Assembly: GCF_002289565.1 (NCBI RefSeq)
Contig: NZ_NTFY01000016.1
Span: 62,001 to 126,000 of the forward strand
Direction: 5' to 3'
Source: Rhodopirellula sp. SM50
GTDB taxonomy: Bacteria; Planctomycetota; Planctomycetia; Pirellulales; Pirellulaceae
Length of the DNA stretch: 64,000 nt
A model generated the notes under the pieces. That model was given only the letters and a program-made list of their open reading frames with translations, had not been told where the DNA came from and ran no database searches. Of the stretch, positions 37,605-47,086 are shown in pieces. Made by a program: the position numbers and the translations under genes. Within the stretch, counting starts at the first letter, position 1; each line of letters begins with the position of its first letter.

Positions 37605-37845
37605 GCAGCCTGCTTGCCTTGAAGTGGGGTAAGCATCTTGCTTGCCATGCAGAGTGCGTCAGCACTCCGTTGGCTAAATAGTCCCATCGCAAGCTGGAAG
37701 CTTACGCCACTGGCATAGCGTTTGACACCGAACGGTGTGTTGTTTGTTAGCGGCAGGGCGCGAGCCCTCCGGTCTTTCAGGGTGTTATTGAGCTGCAACC
37801 GGACGGCTCGCGCCGTTCCGCTCACACCATCACTGGCATGGAAGC
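37605..37845. other. Intergenic gap after ccsBA with repeats
   Basis: A 241-base gap between convergent genes. It contains one unit of the 27-bp repeat (about 37686-37713), the 80-bp element 37746-37825, and part of a further 27-bp unit running into the putA stop. Confidence 0.65.
37746..37825. repeat. 80-bp inverted-repeat element, copy 4
   Basis: Starts gttagcggcagggcgcgagc and ends gctcgcgccgttccgctcac, same family and orientation as copy 3. It lies between the ends of ccsBA and putA. Confidence 0.7.
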
Positions 37846-40800
37846 TTACGCCACCGGTTGCCGGCGGCCGAGGTTGCCGTAGCGGTGGTAGTCGTGGGAG
37901 ATCGATTGCTCGTTGAGGTACCGCAGCATCTCGATTTCCGCGTCATCGACTACCGTTTCCGCGATGATGCTGATGAAAGCCTGTCGGCAGGCATCATGCA
38001 AGAGCGTCGGCAGTTGCTTCGTCGCGGTCAACACGCGCAGGCGATCGACGCGGCCGTCGGAGATTTCTTCCGCCAACGCTTCGTCGGATTCTTGCACCCA
38101 TTCGCATCGCCACGAGCTGACCGCGTTGTCGATCAGGTGTTCAGAAATGCGTTCCAGTACCGGGACCAAATCCGAGGCTTCGTTGCAGAGCGAGTAGGTC
38201 ACCGGGCATTTCGCCGCCGCCGCGGCGAGCAGGGAGACGGCCAAGTCGTCCGCCGTTTCGTTTCCCTGTAGCCGTACGCGGAGTTGTCCCACCGGCAGAT
38301 AACGTCGCCAATTGTCTTGGCCGATCAACCGAACGTGATCGTGCATCGTCCCGGTCAATTGACCGGCGACCCGTTTGGCCGACGTGGCAAATCGCGTCGC
38401 GCGGTCGATGTCGATCACGTCTGCACCGAGCTCGCCGATCGCTTCGAGCGCGTCGTCGACCGACGTGGTTTCAGTGTTCGTCGGCGGATTCTTGGCGGCG
38501 TCGCCGTCCTCATTCGACTCAACCGAGTCGGTATTTTCGAGTCGCATCAGCGGCAGCACGTAGTGCGGGCCACCGGCTTTGGCGCCCGGGCCGTAGCCGC
38601 TGCTGCCGATACCGCCGAAGGGTTGTCGCAACACGATGGCGCCGGTGGTGGGGCGATTGATGTACAAGTTGCCGGCACGGATGTTGTCCCGCCAAAGACG
38701 TTGCTCGCGATCGTCCAAACTCTCCAGCCCGCTGGTCAGGCCGTAACCGGTCGCGTTGACCATCTCGATCGCTTCCTCAAGTCGCGTGAAGGACATCACG
38801 CCCAACACGGGCCCGAACAATTCGGTGCGATGCGTAAAACTTCCTCGCCGCACGTTCCACTTGATTCCCGGTCGATACAGCTGGCGGTTGTCACCGACCC
38901 GACGCGGCATCACCAGCCACTCTTCACCGGATTCCAATTCCTTGATGCCTTGTTCCAGTACGCCGCTGGGCGGACGAATCAAGGGACCGACTCGAGAGGA
39001 CAGGTCCCAGGCCGAACCGACCGGCAAGCTCTCGGCGGCATCGGCCAACGTGTTTCGAAAGTCGGCATCGTTGTAGAGTTCTTGATCGAGCAACAGCAAC
39101 GACGTCGCGCTACATTTTTGTCCCGAGTGACTGAAGGCACTGTGCAAGAGATGTTTGATTGCCAGGTCGCGATCCGACAACGAGGTCACGATCGTTGCGT
39201 TCTTGCCACCGGTTTCCGCGATCAGCTGCAATTCGGGGCGCTGACGCAGCATCGTTTTCGCCGTCTCGGTGCCGCCGGTCAGGATCACCGCGTCAATTCG
39301 CGGGTCGTCGACCAACCGTTTGCCCGCACCGGAACCGCTGCAAGGGACCAGTTGCAGTGCGGTTTCGGGAACGCCGGCGTCCCAGAAACATTTCGCCAAC
39401 CGATAGGCCGGCAAAACGGTATCGCTGGCGGGTTTTAAGATCACGGTATTGCCTGCGGCCAGCGCGGCAACCACGCCGCCACAGGGGATCGCCAGCGGGA
39501 AGTTCCAGGGGCTGATCACCGCCACGGTTCCGCGCGGCGAGGCCGAGAACGGGCTGCCCGGTCGTCCGGCACGCTGCAGGTAAGGCCGGACGGTCAACGG
39601 GTAAAACTCGGTGAAATCAATCGCTTCGCTGACTTCCGGATCGGCTTCGGAGATTAATTTTCCGCCGTCGATCATCATCGCGCCGATCAGTTCCCCCCGC
39701 CGCGCCCGCATGTTCTGTGCGGCCTTGCGAAACAATTCGTACCGAGCGTCCCACGACATCTGTCGCCAACGAGCCGGATCGTCGGTGGCGCAGCCGATCG
39801 CATCGTCGATATCTTGCGCCGTCGCTTCGGTAAAACGGCAGGCTACCTGACCGGGTCGCGAAGGGTCCATGGATTCGCGCAGCATACGACCGTGGGGAGC
39901 GTCGGATGAACCCGACGGTGCATCGGGGGCGCGCGTCTGACCGGCGATGTTCAACGGGACGCGTTCGGCCGCGTCGTCGCAGCGCGGTTTCCAATCCGCC
40001 ACGATCGATTCGGCCCACTCGCTGTGCTGGGTGAGCGCCCAATCGGTGTCCGGTTCGTTGACGTAGGACCTCCAGTTCGCCGCGGCGGCCGGTTGGCCGG
40101 CAGGCGTTCGTCGGTCTTGGCTGCGACGAGGTGCCGTCGCGACGCTGTCGATCATTGCCAGTGAATCGCGAAAGCCGTCGGCAAGCCGGTTCCAGGTGTC
40201 CGAGTCCGGTGTCAGGCGGAACGAATAGCGCAGGAAGTTGTCTTTGCCGGTGTTCTCATCCAAACGGCGGATCAGGTAGCCGATCGCGTTGATAAAGTCT
40301 TCGCGGCGACAGGCCGGGGCATAGAGCAGCATTCGGGGAGCGGATTCGAACAGGGCACGTCGTTGGTGATTGGCCATCCCCTCGAGCATTTCGAATTGCA
40401 TCCGGTCCAACACCGTCGCTTGCAACGCGTCGTTTGTCTCGACACCGCGGCGTTGGGTGCGCGAGCCCCAGAGCATCGCCAGGGCAATGTCGAATAGGTT
40501 GTGCGATGCGACACCGATCAGAAGATGACCGTCGGCGGCGGCTCGGATCATCGACCGCAGCATGCGTTTAAAGTTCGCGTCGGTCTGCGTTTTCTGCGTG
40601 TACGGAGTCTGCGGCCACCCGCCCACGGACGCTTCGACGCGTTCCATTTCCATGTTGGCGCCCTTGACCAGCCGGACGGTGATCGGAACGCCGCCGCCGC
40701 GGACCCGTGCGGCCGACCACTCGATCAGATGGGTCAGCACGTCGAAGGAATCGGGGATATAGGCTTGCAAGGCGATGCCGGCACGCACTTGCTCCAGCCC

Positions 40801-41601
40801 TGGTCGGCCGAGTGTTTCGGTAAACGCGTCGGCGGTCAGATGCAGGTCGCGGTATTCCTCCATGTCCAGATAGACGAACTTGGAACTGACGGTTCCGTCG
40901 GGGCGGGTGAATCGTTCCCGCGCCGCGGCGCGATAGAGTAACTCCAGTCGATCCGACACGACCGCGACGGTGTGGCGACGCGCGATCGTGGAGATCTGAC
41001 TCAACAGGGTCGAAAGCTTGACGCTGATGCAAGCGATCTCGGGGATTTGCAAGGCGTGTAAATAGTTCTGCAGCCTGGCGTTGGCGTCGTCTTCCCCCAG
41101 CAACGACTCACCCAAGAAGTTCACGTTCATCAGCACGCCGGAATCCTGACGCGCGGCCAAGTGCTCGCGCAGCGGCTGTTCTTCCGCCGGCAAAATCACG
41201 TTCGCCGTTTCCTGACGCATCTTGTCCTTGACCAGCGGCACCGCGACTCCGGGCAAGTAGCCGCCGAAGGTTTGGAACCCGCGGAGCATCGTTTGTTCGA
41301 GCGGGCTGAAAAAACGCGGCACGCCCTGGACATCCAGGATGTGGGTCAACTGATCGGCCACCCGGGCGGGGCTGTGCGTGCGAAACGCCTGGTCGGTCAT
41401 CTCGACCAGCGTGGCTTTGTCACCGGGCCGACTGATCATCCGATCCAATTCGGCTTGTTGATGGCGTTCTTGAGGGGTTTGCAGGGCACGCGATCGCAGC
41501 AGCAGCGCCTTGGCAATCTCGATCGCCGCGTCGGCATCGTTGTCGAAGTGGTCGTCTGCGATCGCCAATAGCGTGGCGAGGTCCAGCGGGGTGTCACTCA
41601 T
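37846..41601 (-). CDS. putA: Bifunctional proline dehydrogenase / glutamate-gamma-semialdehyde dehydrogenase
   Basis: A 1251-residue enzyme that oxidises proline to glutamate in two steps. The N-terminal half is the FAD-linked proline dehydrogenase barrel (NVNFLGESLLGEDDA, ISVKLSTLLSQI, FVYLDMEEYRDLHLT, VRLVKGANMEME). The C-terminal half is the aldehyde dehydrogenase (PWNFPLAIPCGGVVAALAAGN, ETGGKN with the general base, FSHSGQKCSATS with the catalytic Cys), followed by a C-terminal region of about 190 residues. The N-terminal ribbon-helix-helix DNA-binding domain of proteobacterial PutA is missing, so it is not a self-regulating repressor. The last codons and stop (PVA and TAA) are read from a partial unit of the 27-bp repeat. 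Confidence 0.96.
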   Translation of the reverse strand: MSDTPLDLATLLAIADDHFDNDADAAIEIAKALLLRSRALQTPQERHQQAELDRMISRPGDKATLVEMTDQAFRTHSPARVADQLTHILDVQGVPRFFSPLEQTMLRGFQTFGGYLPGVAVPLVKDKMRQETANVILPAEEQPLREHLAARQDSGVLMNVNFLGESLLGEDDANARLQNYLHALQIPEIACISVKLSTLLSQISTIARRHTVAVVSDRLELLYRAAARERFTRPDGTVSSKFVYLDMEEYRDLHLTADAFTETLGRPGLEQVRAGIALQAYIPDSFDVLTHLIEWSAARVRGGGVPITVRLVKGANMEMERVEASVGGWPQTPYTQKTQTDANFKRMLRSMIRAAADGHLLIGVASHNLFDIALAMLWGSRTQRRGVETNDALQATVLDRMQFEMLEGMANHQRRALFESAPRMLLYAPACRREDFINAIGYLIRRLDENTGKDNFLRYSFRLTPDSDTWNRLADGFRDSLAMIDSVATAPRRSQDRRTPAGQPAAAANWRSYVNEPDTDWALTQHSEWAESIVADWKPRCDDAAERVPLNIAGQTRAPDAPSGSSDAPHGRMLRESMDPSRPGQVACRFTEATAQDIDDAIGCATDDPARWRQMSWDARYELFRKAAQNMRARRGELIGAMMIDGGKLISEADPEVSEAIDFTEFYPLTVRPYLQRAGRPGSPFSASPRGTVAVISPWNFPLAIPCGGVVAALAAGNTVILKPASDTVLPAYRLAKCFWDAGVPETALQLVPCSGSGAGKRLVDDPRIDAVILTGGTETAKTMLRQRPELQLIAETGGKNATIVTSLSDRDLAIKHLLHSAFSHSGQKCSATSLLLLDQELYNDADFRNTLADAAESLPVGSAWDLSSRVGPLIRPPSGVLEQGIKELESGEEWLVMPRRVGDNRQLYRPGIKWNVRRGSFTHRTELFGPVLGVMSFTRLEEAIEMVNATGYGLTSGLESLDDREQRLWRDNIRAGNLYINRPTTGAIVLRQPFGGIGSSGYGPGAKAGGPHYVLPLMRLENTDSVESNEDGDAAKNPPTNTETTSVDDALEAIGELGADVIDIDRATRFATSAKRVAGQLTGTMHDHVRLIGQDNWRRYLPVGQLRVRLQGNETADDLAVSLLAAAAAKCPVTYSLCNEASDLVPVLERISEHLIDNAVSSWRCEWVQESDEALAEEISDGRVDRLRVLTATKQLPTLLHDACRQAFISIIAETVVDDAEIEMLRYLNEQSISHDYHRYGNLGRRQPVA

Positions 41602-41792
41602 CGCACAAGGTTCCCAGCGTGAAAGTCGAGAGAGTCGAATCGTTTTATAGCAGCAAACGATTGGGTGTCGCCCCGTCGCTCAGTCGAACGGGCGATGTCG
41701 GTCGGTGATCGGCCGCTCTCCGCGATCCTACGGCGCAGGGATGACCGTACGATGAGTGCAAACGCAGGAGGCTGCGGCATGCGTGATGGCGG

Positions 41793-41905
41793 ACGGACAG
41801 AATGACTTGAAGTGGCAGAACGATACGGGGCAGAATGATGTCCCGGCCGCTCCGGTCTTAGACCCAGGAACAGACGGCTAGCCCACCGTTCCGCCCCGTA
41901 TCGTT
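41793..41905. repeat. Polypurine element with flanking inverted repeat
   Basis: ggacagaatgacttgaagtg then ggcagaacgatacggggcag; the aacgatacggggc portion (41819-41831) is perfectly complementary to gccccgtatcgtt at 41893-41905. The same ggcagaatgat-x-cggggcagaatgat word occurs at 50840-50865 and 63719-63744. Confidence 0.6.
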
Positions 41906-42382
41906 GAACTCAACCGAATTGCTTACCGCATCGACGGTTGATGTGCGGTCTCGATAGGCCGGGATTGCATGGGGCTTGCAACCGTAGGCTGACGCCAGAT
42001 TCTTGAGTCCTCTGGCCGTAGGTCGTCAGCGTTTGGGTGCGACAGCCGTCTTGATCTCTTGTGCCCCATCGAGTGATCCAGCGGCGCATGACTCCCCCGT
42101 GACTCGCGTTGTGTGGTCGAGGTTGTTTTTCTTTGACTGAAAGACGAATCCGACCGAACACACGACGCGCCGATCCTTGGGAGTCGAGCGCCGTGGGATG
42201 TTTGCATTGCACCAATGAGATTAAAGCGTGGTTTGTACCGCGACGCTGATGAACTGCGTGCAAGAGACGTTAGAAGCAGACGGTGTTCGGGGTGGCGGAT
42301 TGATCGACGTGATACGGCTATTCGCTGTGATCCCTCCGGGATGTCAATTGTAGCAGTGACGGATTTGATCGTCGCGGAAGGC

Positions 42383-42476
42383 GCCAAGACGTTCGCGGCG
42401 TGGGCCCTCTCTGGCGTTTGCTTGCTGCGCAAACGCCGTCTCTCCCAGAGGGAGAGAATCTAAATCGGTTGCTAAA
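42383..42476 (+). repeat. 94-bp dispersed element, plus copy
   Basis: Starts gccaagacgttcgcggcg and ends aatcggttgctaaa; contains the hairpin ggcgtttgcttgctgcgcaaacgcc followed by a second, tctcccagagggaga. The reverse-complement copy is at 59776-59869 with a few changes. Confidence 0.75.
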
Positions 42477-42529
42477 GGCTGCCTTTACACAATCGATCTC
42501 CCCAGGGATACCGTGGACGCCGGGCGTCA

Positions 42530-43822
42530 CTACCGCTGACGGATCGAGGCTTCGCCGTCGAGGTTGCGGACGCTGCGGAATGTGGCTGCCGGGAGGCCGT
42601 CGGAGGCAGCCGCCGGTGAGGACGGTAACAGGACCGAATTCCAGGCCGCCATCCAGCGACTCGGCGGTGCCAGCATCGCCGTGATCCGAGCTGCGTCGAT
42701 CCGCTGGGCAGGCGGCGCGGCGATCGGGCGGCCTCGTGAGTACAGCACGACGTTGTCGCCGATGCCGGTCAGCGTCATCGTTTCATCTCGGATGTCGAAA
42801 TTGAGCGCCAGTTCACATTCGATCCCGTTGGGATTGGGAACCAACTCTCGCTCGTCGACCGCCATCGCCAAGTGGTCGCGCATCGCCATCAGCAGCGGGG
42901 TTTTGATCCTCAGGTTCGCGGGCTTGGTCGATTTCAACGTGCCGACCAGGTTCACTGACTCGCCCGGATCGATCACGCAGCGGCGCAAATGCAGTTCCGC
43001 CTGGCCGATCACACGATGTGGTAGATGGTCGGTCAAGTCGTTCAGGCTGAGCTTTGTCAATGAAGACGAACCCAGGTCAAACGACCAGCCATGGGAGGTT
43101 TGCCGGCATGCGATCACGCCGGTGAATTCTGCCCGCGGACCGAGGTGCTCGATCGCCGGCGCGTACTCGGCCAGCGCGGAGCAGGGCAGGGCGGTGCCGT
43201 CGGTCGACAGCACCAGTTCGGTCGCCGGCACCTCGCGGTCGCGATCGCGAAACAACTCGACCCTGACTCGCGGACCGATCTGACGGGCGGTGTTCTCCGC
43301 GCGAGCGATCAACCGCACGCTCTCGCCTTCGGGCGTGATCGTCGCCGAAACGTCCAACGGAGGCATCGATCCGGTCCGGCTGAGAATGCTCACGTCCGTC
43401 GCTGCAATCGAAATCGGCAGCACTGTTTGCGCCGGCCGGCTGATCAGACGGTCGTGCAACATCGTCCAAGCATGGCCCAGACCGGCCGACTGAAATTCCG
43501 GCTGGTGCAGCACCATCGCCACGTGATCGCGTTCGTGAAGGTAGTCAATCAATCGGATGGTCACGACGTGTTGCCGAGTATCCGGATCGCGGACCCGTAC
43601 GTTCTCCAACACGTATTTTCCCGGGGCGATCCGCCGGCAGGTGTCGATTTGAAACACCAAACCCGTCTGCAAATTAAGGCGGTGCGTCAGCTCGGCCAGC
43701 TTGCGCGACTGGTACCACGACGTCCAAGTGACCAGGATCGAGAACACGACGATTGAGGTCGGGACCGCGCAGCAGAAAACGAACAGCAATCGAGCGACGG
43801 CTCGCTGGGTCCGTTCATGCAT
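42530..43822 (-). CDS. Hypothetical membrane-anchored periplasmic protein
   Basis: A 430-residue protein with one N-terminal membrane helix (LLFVFCCAVPTSIVVFSILV at about 12-32) and a soluble body of alternating beta segments without recognised family motifs (RVRDPDTRQHVVTIRLIDYL, VVLYSRGRPIAAPPAQRIDA). The layout resembles AsmA-like proteins or other large beta-rich periplasmic proteins, but I see no firm signature. It has a clear ATG at 43822 and a normal composition, so it should be real. No operon partner; the neighbouring M50 protease gene is on the same strand 282 bases away with repeats between them. Confidence 0.6.
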   Translation of the reverse strand: MHERTQRAVARLLFVFCCAVPTSIVVFSILVTWTSWYQSRKLAELTHRLNLQTGLVFQIDTCRRIAPGKYVLENVRVRDPDTRQHVVTIRLIDYLHERDHVAMVLHQPEFQSAGLGHAWTMLHDRLISRPAQTVLPISIAATDVSILSRTGSMPPLDVSATITPEGESVRLIARAENTARQIGPRVRVELFRDRDREVPATELVLSTDGTALPCSALAEYAPAIEHLGPRAEFTGVIACRQTSHGWSFDLGSSSLTKLSLNDLTDHLPHRVIGQAELHLRRCVIDPGESVNLVGTLKSTKPANLRIKTPLLMAMRDHLAMAVDERELVPNPNGIECELALNFDIRDETMTLTGIGDNVVLYSRGRPIAAPPAQRIDAARITAMLAPPSRWMAAWNSVLLPSSPAAASDGLPAATFRSVRNLDGEASIRQR

Positions 43823-43954
43823 CCATGCAATCCCCTTTGGTGACGACAGTTCACCCGAGATTCTAGGTGGCAGGCTGGGGACAGGGGTAGATCGGTTCGG
43901 TGGCCGAGAGAGATTCGCGGCAAGAGAGTTTTGCTAGCAACTGGTGGGTTGAGA

Positions 43955-44095
43955 GAAGGGGCGGGGAGATGGCAGGGAAAGGGCGTGGGGAAAGAGGAGA
44001 CAAGAAAATGGGTGACAGGAAAATGTGGCGAATGAAGCGGGCGGCATCTCAAATCTCCAAATCTGAAATCTGAAATCTGAAATCTAAGAGCTAAA
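43955..44095. repeat. Polypurine repeat and (TCTGAAA)n heptamers
   Basis: Contains ggcagggaaagggcg, gagacaagaaaatgggtgac (shared exactly with 15680-15699) and three tctgaaa heptamers at 44062-44082. Sits between the M50 protease and the gene at 42.5 kb. Confidence 0.7.
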
Positions 44096-44104
44096 AGCTA
44101 CGAC

Positions 44105-46930
44105 TCATTCCACCGCCGTCTCGTAACTCCAGACGACGGTTTCGATGCCTTGGTTTTTCAGCCAGGCGTGGATGGTGGCGTAGGCGGCGGCGGCGTCTCG
44201 GGTGGGGGTCAGTTGCAGGTAGACGAGTGATCGGCCGTCATAGTCCAGCGGAAACGTCTCCTCAAACGATGCGTCTTCGGCATCCGGCGTCCATTGGTAC
44301 GCTTCGACGTTCACGCTTGTCGCCCGGAGTGGATGGTCGGGGTGCAGGAAGCCGAGTTCGGGCAGGAGAGGTTTGAGGTAGTCCGGCAGCGTCGGCGGCG
44401 GGCCTTTTTGCTCGTAGGGTCGTTCGTCTTGCCGCCATGCTTGAGACTCGGATTCGAAATCGAGGAATGCGCTGTAGAGTTGGCGTGCGGCACCCTCGCT
44501 GGATTCGGCTTGCTCACCGATCCAGTCGAGCCGTTTCCGTTGGATCTGTTCGAAGCGTTCGGCGGACTGCCGCATCAGGTTGCGAAAGTCCACCGGTTCG
44601 TCTTCGTCTGCGGCGTCGTCCCGGTCGGGCGGTTGGACGGGGTCCCAGGGGAGCGGTTCGGATTTGCCTTGCAGGACCAGGAGTTTGGCTTGCAGTTCTA
44701 ATTGAGCTTCAGTCGCTTTGATCTTGGGCGTCCAGGGGGAGATCGCCACGGAGTCTCCGATGTTGTAGGGAACGCGATCGGTTGCTTGGATCAGCTGGTT
44801 TGCTTGATCGGCGGAGACGACGACGATCAATTGCGGGTTTGCACCGAAGAAGGAGCGTCGCCAAAGGGCATCTGAGAGCAGGTCGAGTCGCGGGTCGTTT
44901 TCGGCAAACGCTTCGAAGTCATCACCGAAGTCGTCGTCGATGACTTCTGCGTCTCCGGATTCGACCACCGTGCTGGTGAAAACAAAGTCGCCGAGCCGCG
45001 CGACGGAGTCATCCGTTGTTTCGACCAGATTGTCATAGGCCACGGTCGCCGCGTCGGCATCGGGGAATCGCCAAGCCAGCAAGTCGAGTTTCGTTTTCTT
45101 CGGGTCCGCGTCTGGTTTGCCGAGTCGAAACTGTCCGTCGTCGGTTTGGACGGTGACGTACAGCGTTTCGAATTCGGGGAAATCGTCAAACATCCCACCG
45201 CCGACGGTTGCCAGCGTGATCGCGAACATGCCGACCACCCCGACGAACAGGCCGCCGAAATACAACGCCCAAATCCCCAGGGTCGCCGGCCAACTCGGGG
45301 GCCGGGCGATCACGTTTTCGTAAACCGATAGCGTCAATTTGGCGAGCGTCGAAGTGCCTTGGGTCGGCAGGTTGGCTCGTTGAATTTCATCGACGATCGC
45401 GCGGATCGCTTCGTCGGGCATGTGGTCGTTGTCGGGTTCGGGCAGGTCTCGCCGGCGAATCGATTCGGTGACCGTCATCGTCCGCCAAACCGTCGGCAAG
45501 CCGAGCGCCATCGCGACTCCGATTCCAAACATCAGCTTGGCGTCCAGCAACCATGCGACCAGCATCAAAATGACGATGGTCCCGATTCGAAACAACAGAT
45601 CGATGACTTTGGAGCGAGAGAACAGTGTCACGTGAGCGACTTGGCCGCCGTCCAGGGGCAGAAACGGTGCCAGGTTCAAGACGTTCAGAATCAACGTGAT
45701 CACGGCGCCTTTGGTGCACCATTCGTTTTCGAGCCAAAAACCGACGCCGCCGAGCACCAGGCCCAGTGCGATGCTCGGGAGCGGGCCGGCCAGCGCAACG
45801 ATCGATTTTTTCCAGCCGCTGACGCGATAGTGACGTCCACTGACCGCGGCACCCAACAACGGGATAAAGAACATGTGGATGTTCTTGTACCCGAACGCTT
45901 TCATCGCGACGTAGTGTCCCAGTTCGTGCACCAGCAGGATCGGGACCAGGATCAAGACGAGTTCCAGTTCCCATTGCCAGGCGCCGAGTCCGATGAACAA
46001 TCCGATCGAAACGGCCAGGATCAACAGTTTGCTGAACCAGCCGGATTGTTTCGTTTCCTGTTTGCGGACCGCTTCGATGATCGGCAGCGTTTCATCGACA
46101 GCGGGCGTTTGCACGGCCACGTCATCGTCGCCGACGGGCTGCTCGACGCGTTCGGCCTGCTCGACCAGTTCGGCGACCACCGCATCGTCTTCGACGGGGC
46201 TCGCAAGCGTTGCGTCGGCAACGTTAGAAGAGGCGACGCTGGGGGTCACACTGTTAGGGGTCGCTCGAACGAAGACGCCGCGATCGAGTTGAAATTCGAC
46301 GAACTCGCGGTGGGTGTGTTCGAGAAGATCGAAGGCCGACTCGGTGTCGCCGGCGATCATCGATCGGGCGTTTCCCAGCACGCGGCGGACGTGTTGCTGG
46401 TGCAGATCACGCAGCCGATTCGCGTCAACTTTGGGATGGTATTCGACGTGCCAGTCGGGCGGATCGAGCAGGTCGCGGGTGGCCGCGGTCGTCAGGATGA
46501 TTTCGCCGGCCGGTCCGAGCGAATACAGCGCCAGGCGCGCAAACTTGTTCCGTCGTTCTAGGTTCGGCCAGAGTCGATAGCGGATCCAAGCGACCGTTTC
46601 GCCGTCGGCTGAACGGTAGGCCGCACCGCCGTAACGCGTGTTGTTTTGTCGGTCGTTGATGCCGATCAAGTCGATGCGGGTGAATCCCAGTTCATGGACT
46701 TGCAGATCCAAGTCCGTGACGGCTTTGAGGATTTCCGGGTCGACCTTTTCGGCGGGCACGCGAAACGGTTGCAGCGATTCGACGGCCGGGATGTCGGTGG
46801 ATCCGGGGAGCGGGATGCGCAACAGTTTGACGACGCACGCGATCAGCAAGACGATCGGCATCGTGATCACGTTGCCTTCGTACATGTATTCGCGAATCGA
46901 AACGTGCGGGGCGCTCAGTTTGAAGAACAT
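44105..46930 (-). CDS. M50 family site-2 protease-like membrane protein with large C-terminal extension
   Basis: About 941 residues. The core has the M50 zinc motif HELGH (near residue 333, in VHELGHYVAMKAFGYKN) and the third ligand motif LNLAPFLPLDGGQVAH, in a multi-helix membrane region. Site-2 proteases cut transmembrane segments in regulated signalling. Unusual is the C-terminal extension of over 400 residues after the membrane part, rich in Asp/Glu/Gln and ending in a region like MMTYW-free acidic strands, plus an N-terminal soluble part of about 300 residues. ATG 46930 was chosen; GTG two codons earlier is possible. Substrate unknown; the adjacent GspE-type gene is not obviously related. 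Confidence 0.82.
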   Translation of the reverse strand: MFFKLSAPHVSIREYMYEGNVITMPIVLLIACVVKLLRIPLPGSTDIPAVESLQPFRVPAEKVDPEILKAVTDLDLQVHELGFTRIDLIGINDRQNNTRYGGAAYRSADGETVAWIRYRLWPNLERRNKFARLALYSLGPAGEIILTTAATRDLLDPPDWHVEYHPKVDANRLRDLHQQHVRRVLGNARSMIAGDTESAFDLLEHTHREFVEFQLDRGVFVRATPNSVTPSVASSNVADATLASPVEDDAVVAELVEQAERVEQPVGDDDVAVQTPAVDETLPIIEAVRKQETKQSGWFSKLLILAVSIGLFIGLGAWQWELELVLILVPILLVHELGHYVAMKAFGYKNIHMFFIPLLGAAVSGRHYRVSGWKKSIVALAGPLPSIALGLVLGGVGFWLENEWCTKGAVITLILNVLNLAPFLPLDGGQVAHVTLFSRSKVIDLLFRIGTIVILMLVAWLLDAKLMFGIGVAMALGLPTVWRTMTVTESIRRRDLPEPDNDHMPDEAIRAIVDEIQRANLPTQGTSTLAKLTLSVYENVIARPPSWPATLGIWALYFGGLFVGVVGMFAITLATVGGGMFDDFPEFETLYVTVQTDDGQFRLGKPDADPKKTKLDLLAWRFPDADAATVAYDNLVETTDDSVARLGDFVFTSTVVESGDAEVIDDDFGDDFEAFAENDPRLDLLSDALWRRSFFGANPQLIVVVSADQANQLIQATDRVPYNIGDSVAISPWTPKIKATEAQLELQAKLLVLQGKSEPLPWDPVQPPDRDDAADEDEPVDFRNLMRQSAERFEQIQRKRLDWIGEQAESSEGAARQLYSAFLDFESESQAWRQDERPYEQKGPPPTLPDYLKPLLPELGFLHPDHPLRATSVNVEAYQWTPDAEDASFEETFPLDYDGRSLVYLQLTPTRDAAAAYATIHAWLKNQGIETVVWSYETAVE

Positions 46931-46980
46931 GATCACGAGTGCTTTGTCAGCTTTAAATTCTTGGGTTACGTTCGTCGAGC

Positions 46981-47053
46981 GGAAAAGGGGTCAGGTACCA
47001 AAAACCAAATGGCCCGCAGGGTGCTTCGCATTTTTGGTACCTGACCCCTTTTC
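46981..47053. repeat. REP-like element with 24-bp perfect stem
   Basis: ggaaaaggggtcaggtacca (46981-47000, continuing aaaaa) is perfectly complementary to 47030-47053, with loop ccaaatggcccgcagggtgcttcgca. Same type as 3293-3355 (ggggtcagg stem start, gggtgcttcgca loop). Lies between the M50 protease start and the GspE-type gene's stop. Confidence 0.8.
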
Positions 47054-47086
47054 CGCGGCACCCTAAGTTTAAAAGTTGATGAAGCA

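Larger units (their letters stand above)
41602..42529. other. Long intergenic region upstream of putA
   Basis: Over 900 bases with no convincing gene: open frames here lack protein-like composition or start sites. It contains a 13-bp perfect inverted repeat (41819-41831 with 41893-41905), polypurine words (ggcagaacgatacggggcag), and the 94-bp element 42383-42476. The segment 41930-42260 has no recognised content; it may be decayed coding sequence. Confidence 0.6.

Noticed and set aside
41910-42263. Possible gene of 117 codons in the putA upstream region
   Set aside because: Composition is not protein-like, there is no ribosome-binding site and no recognised motif; it may be decayed sequence.
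45359-46561. Open frame of 400 codons opposite the M50 protease gene
   Set aside because: Composition is dominated by Arg/Gln/His/Asp as expected from an antisense frame in GC-rich DNA; the M50 protease frame has clear motifs.
46981-47053. Factor-independent terminator of the GspE-type gene
   Set aside because: The stem is perfect, but the run of T is part of the stem and the same palindrome type occurs elsewhere at 3293-3355, so it is better explained as a repeat.
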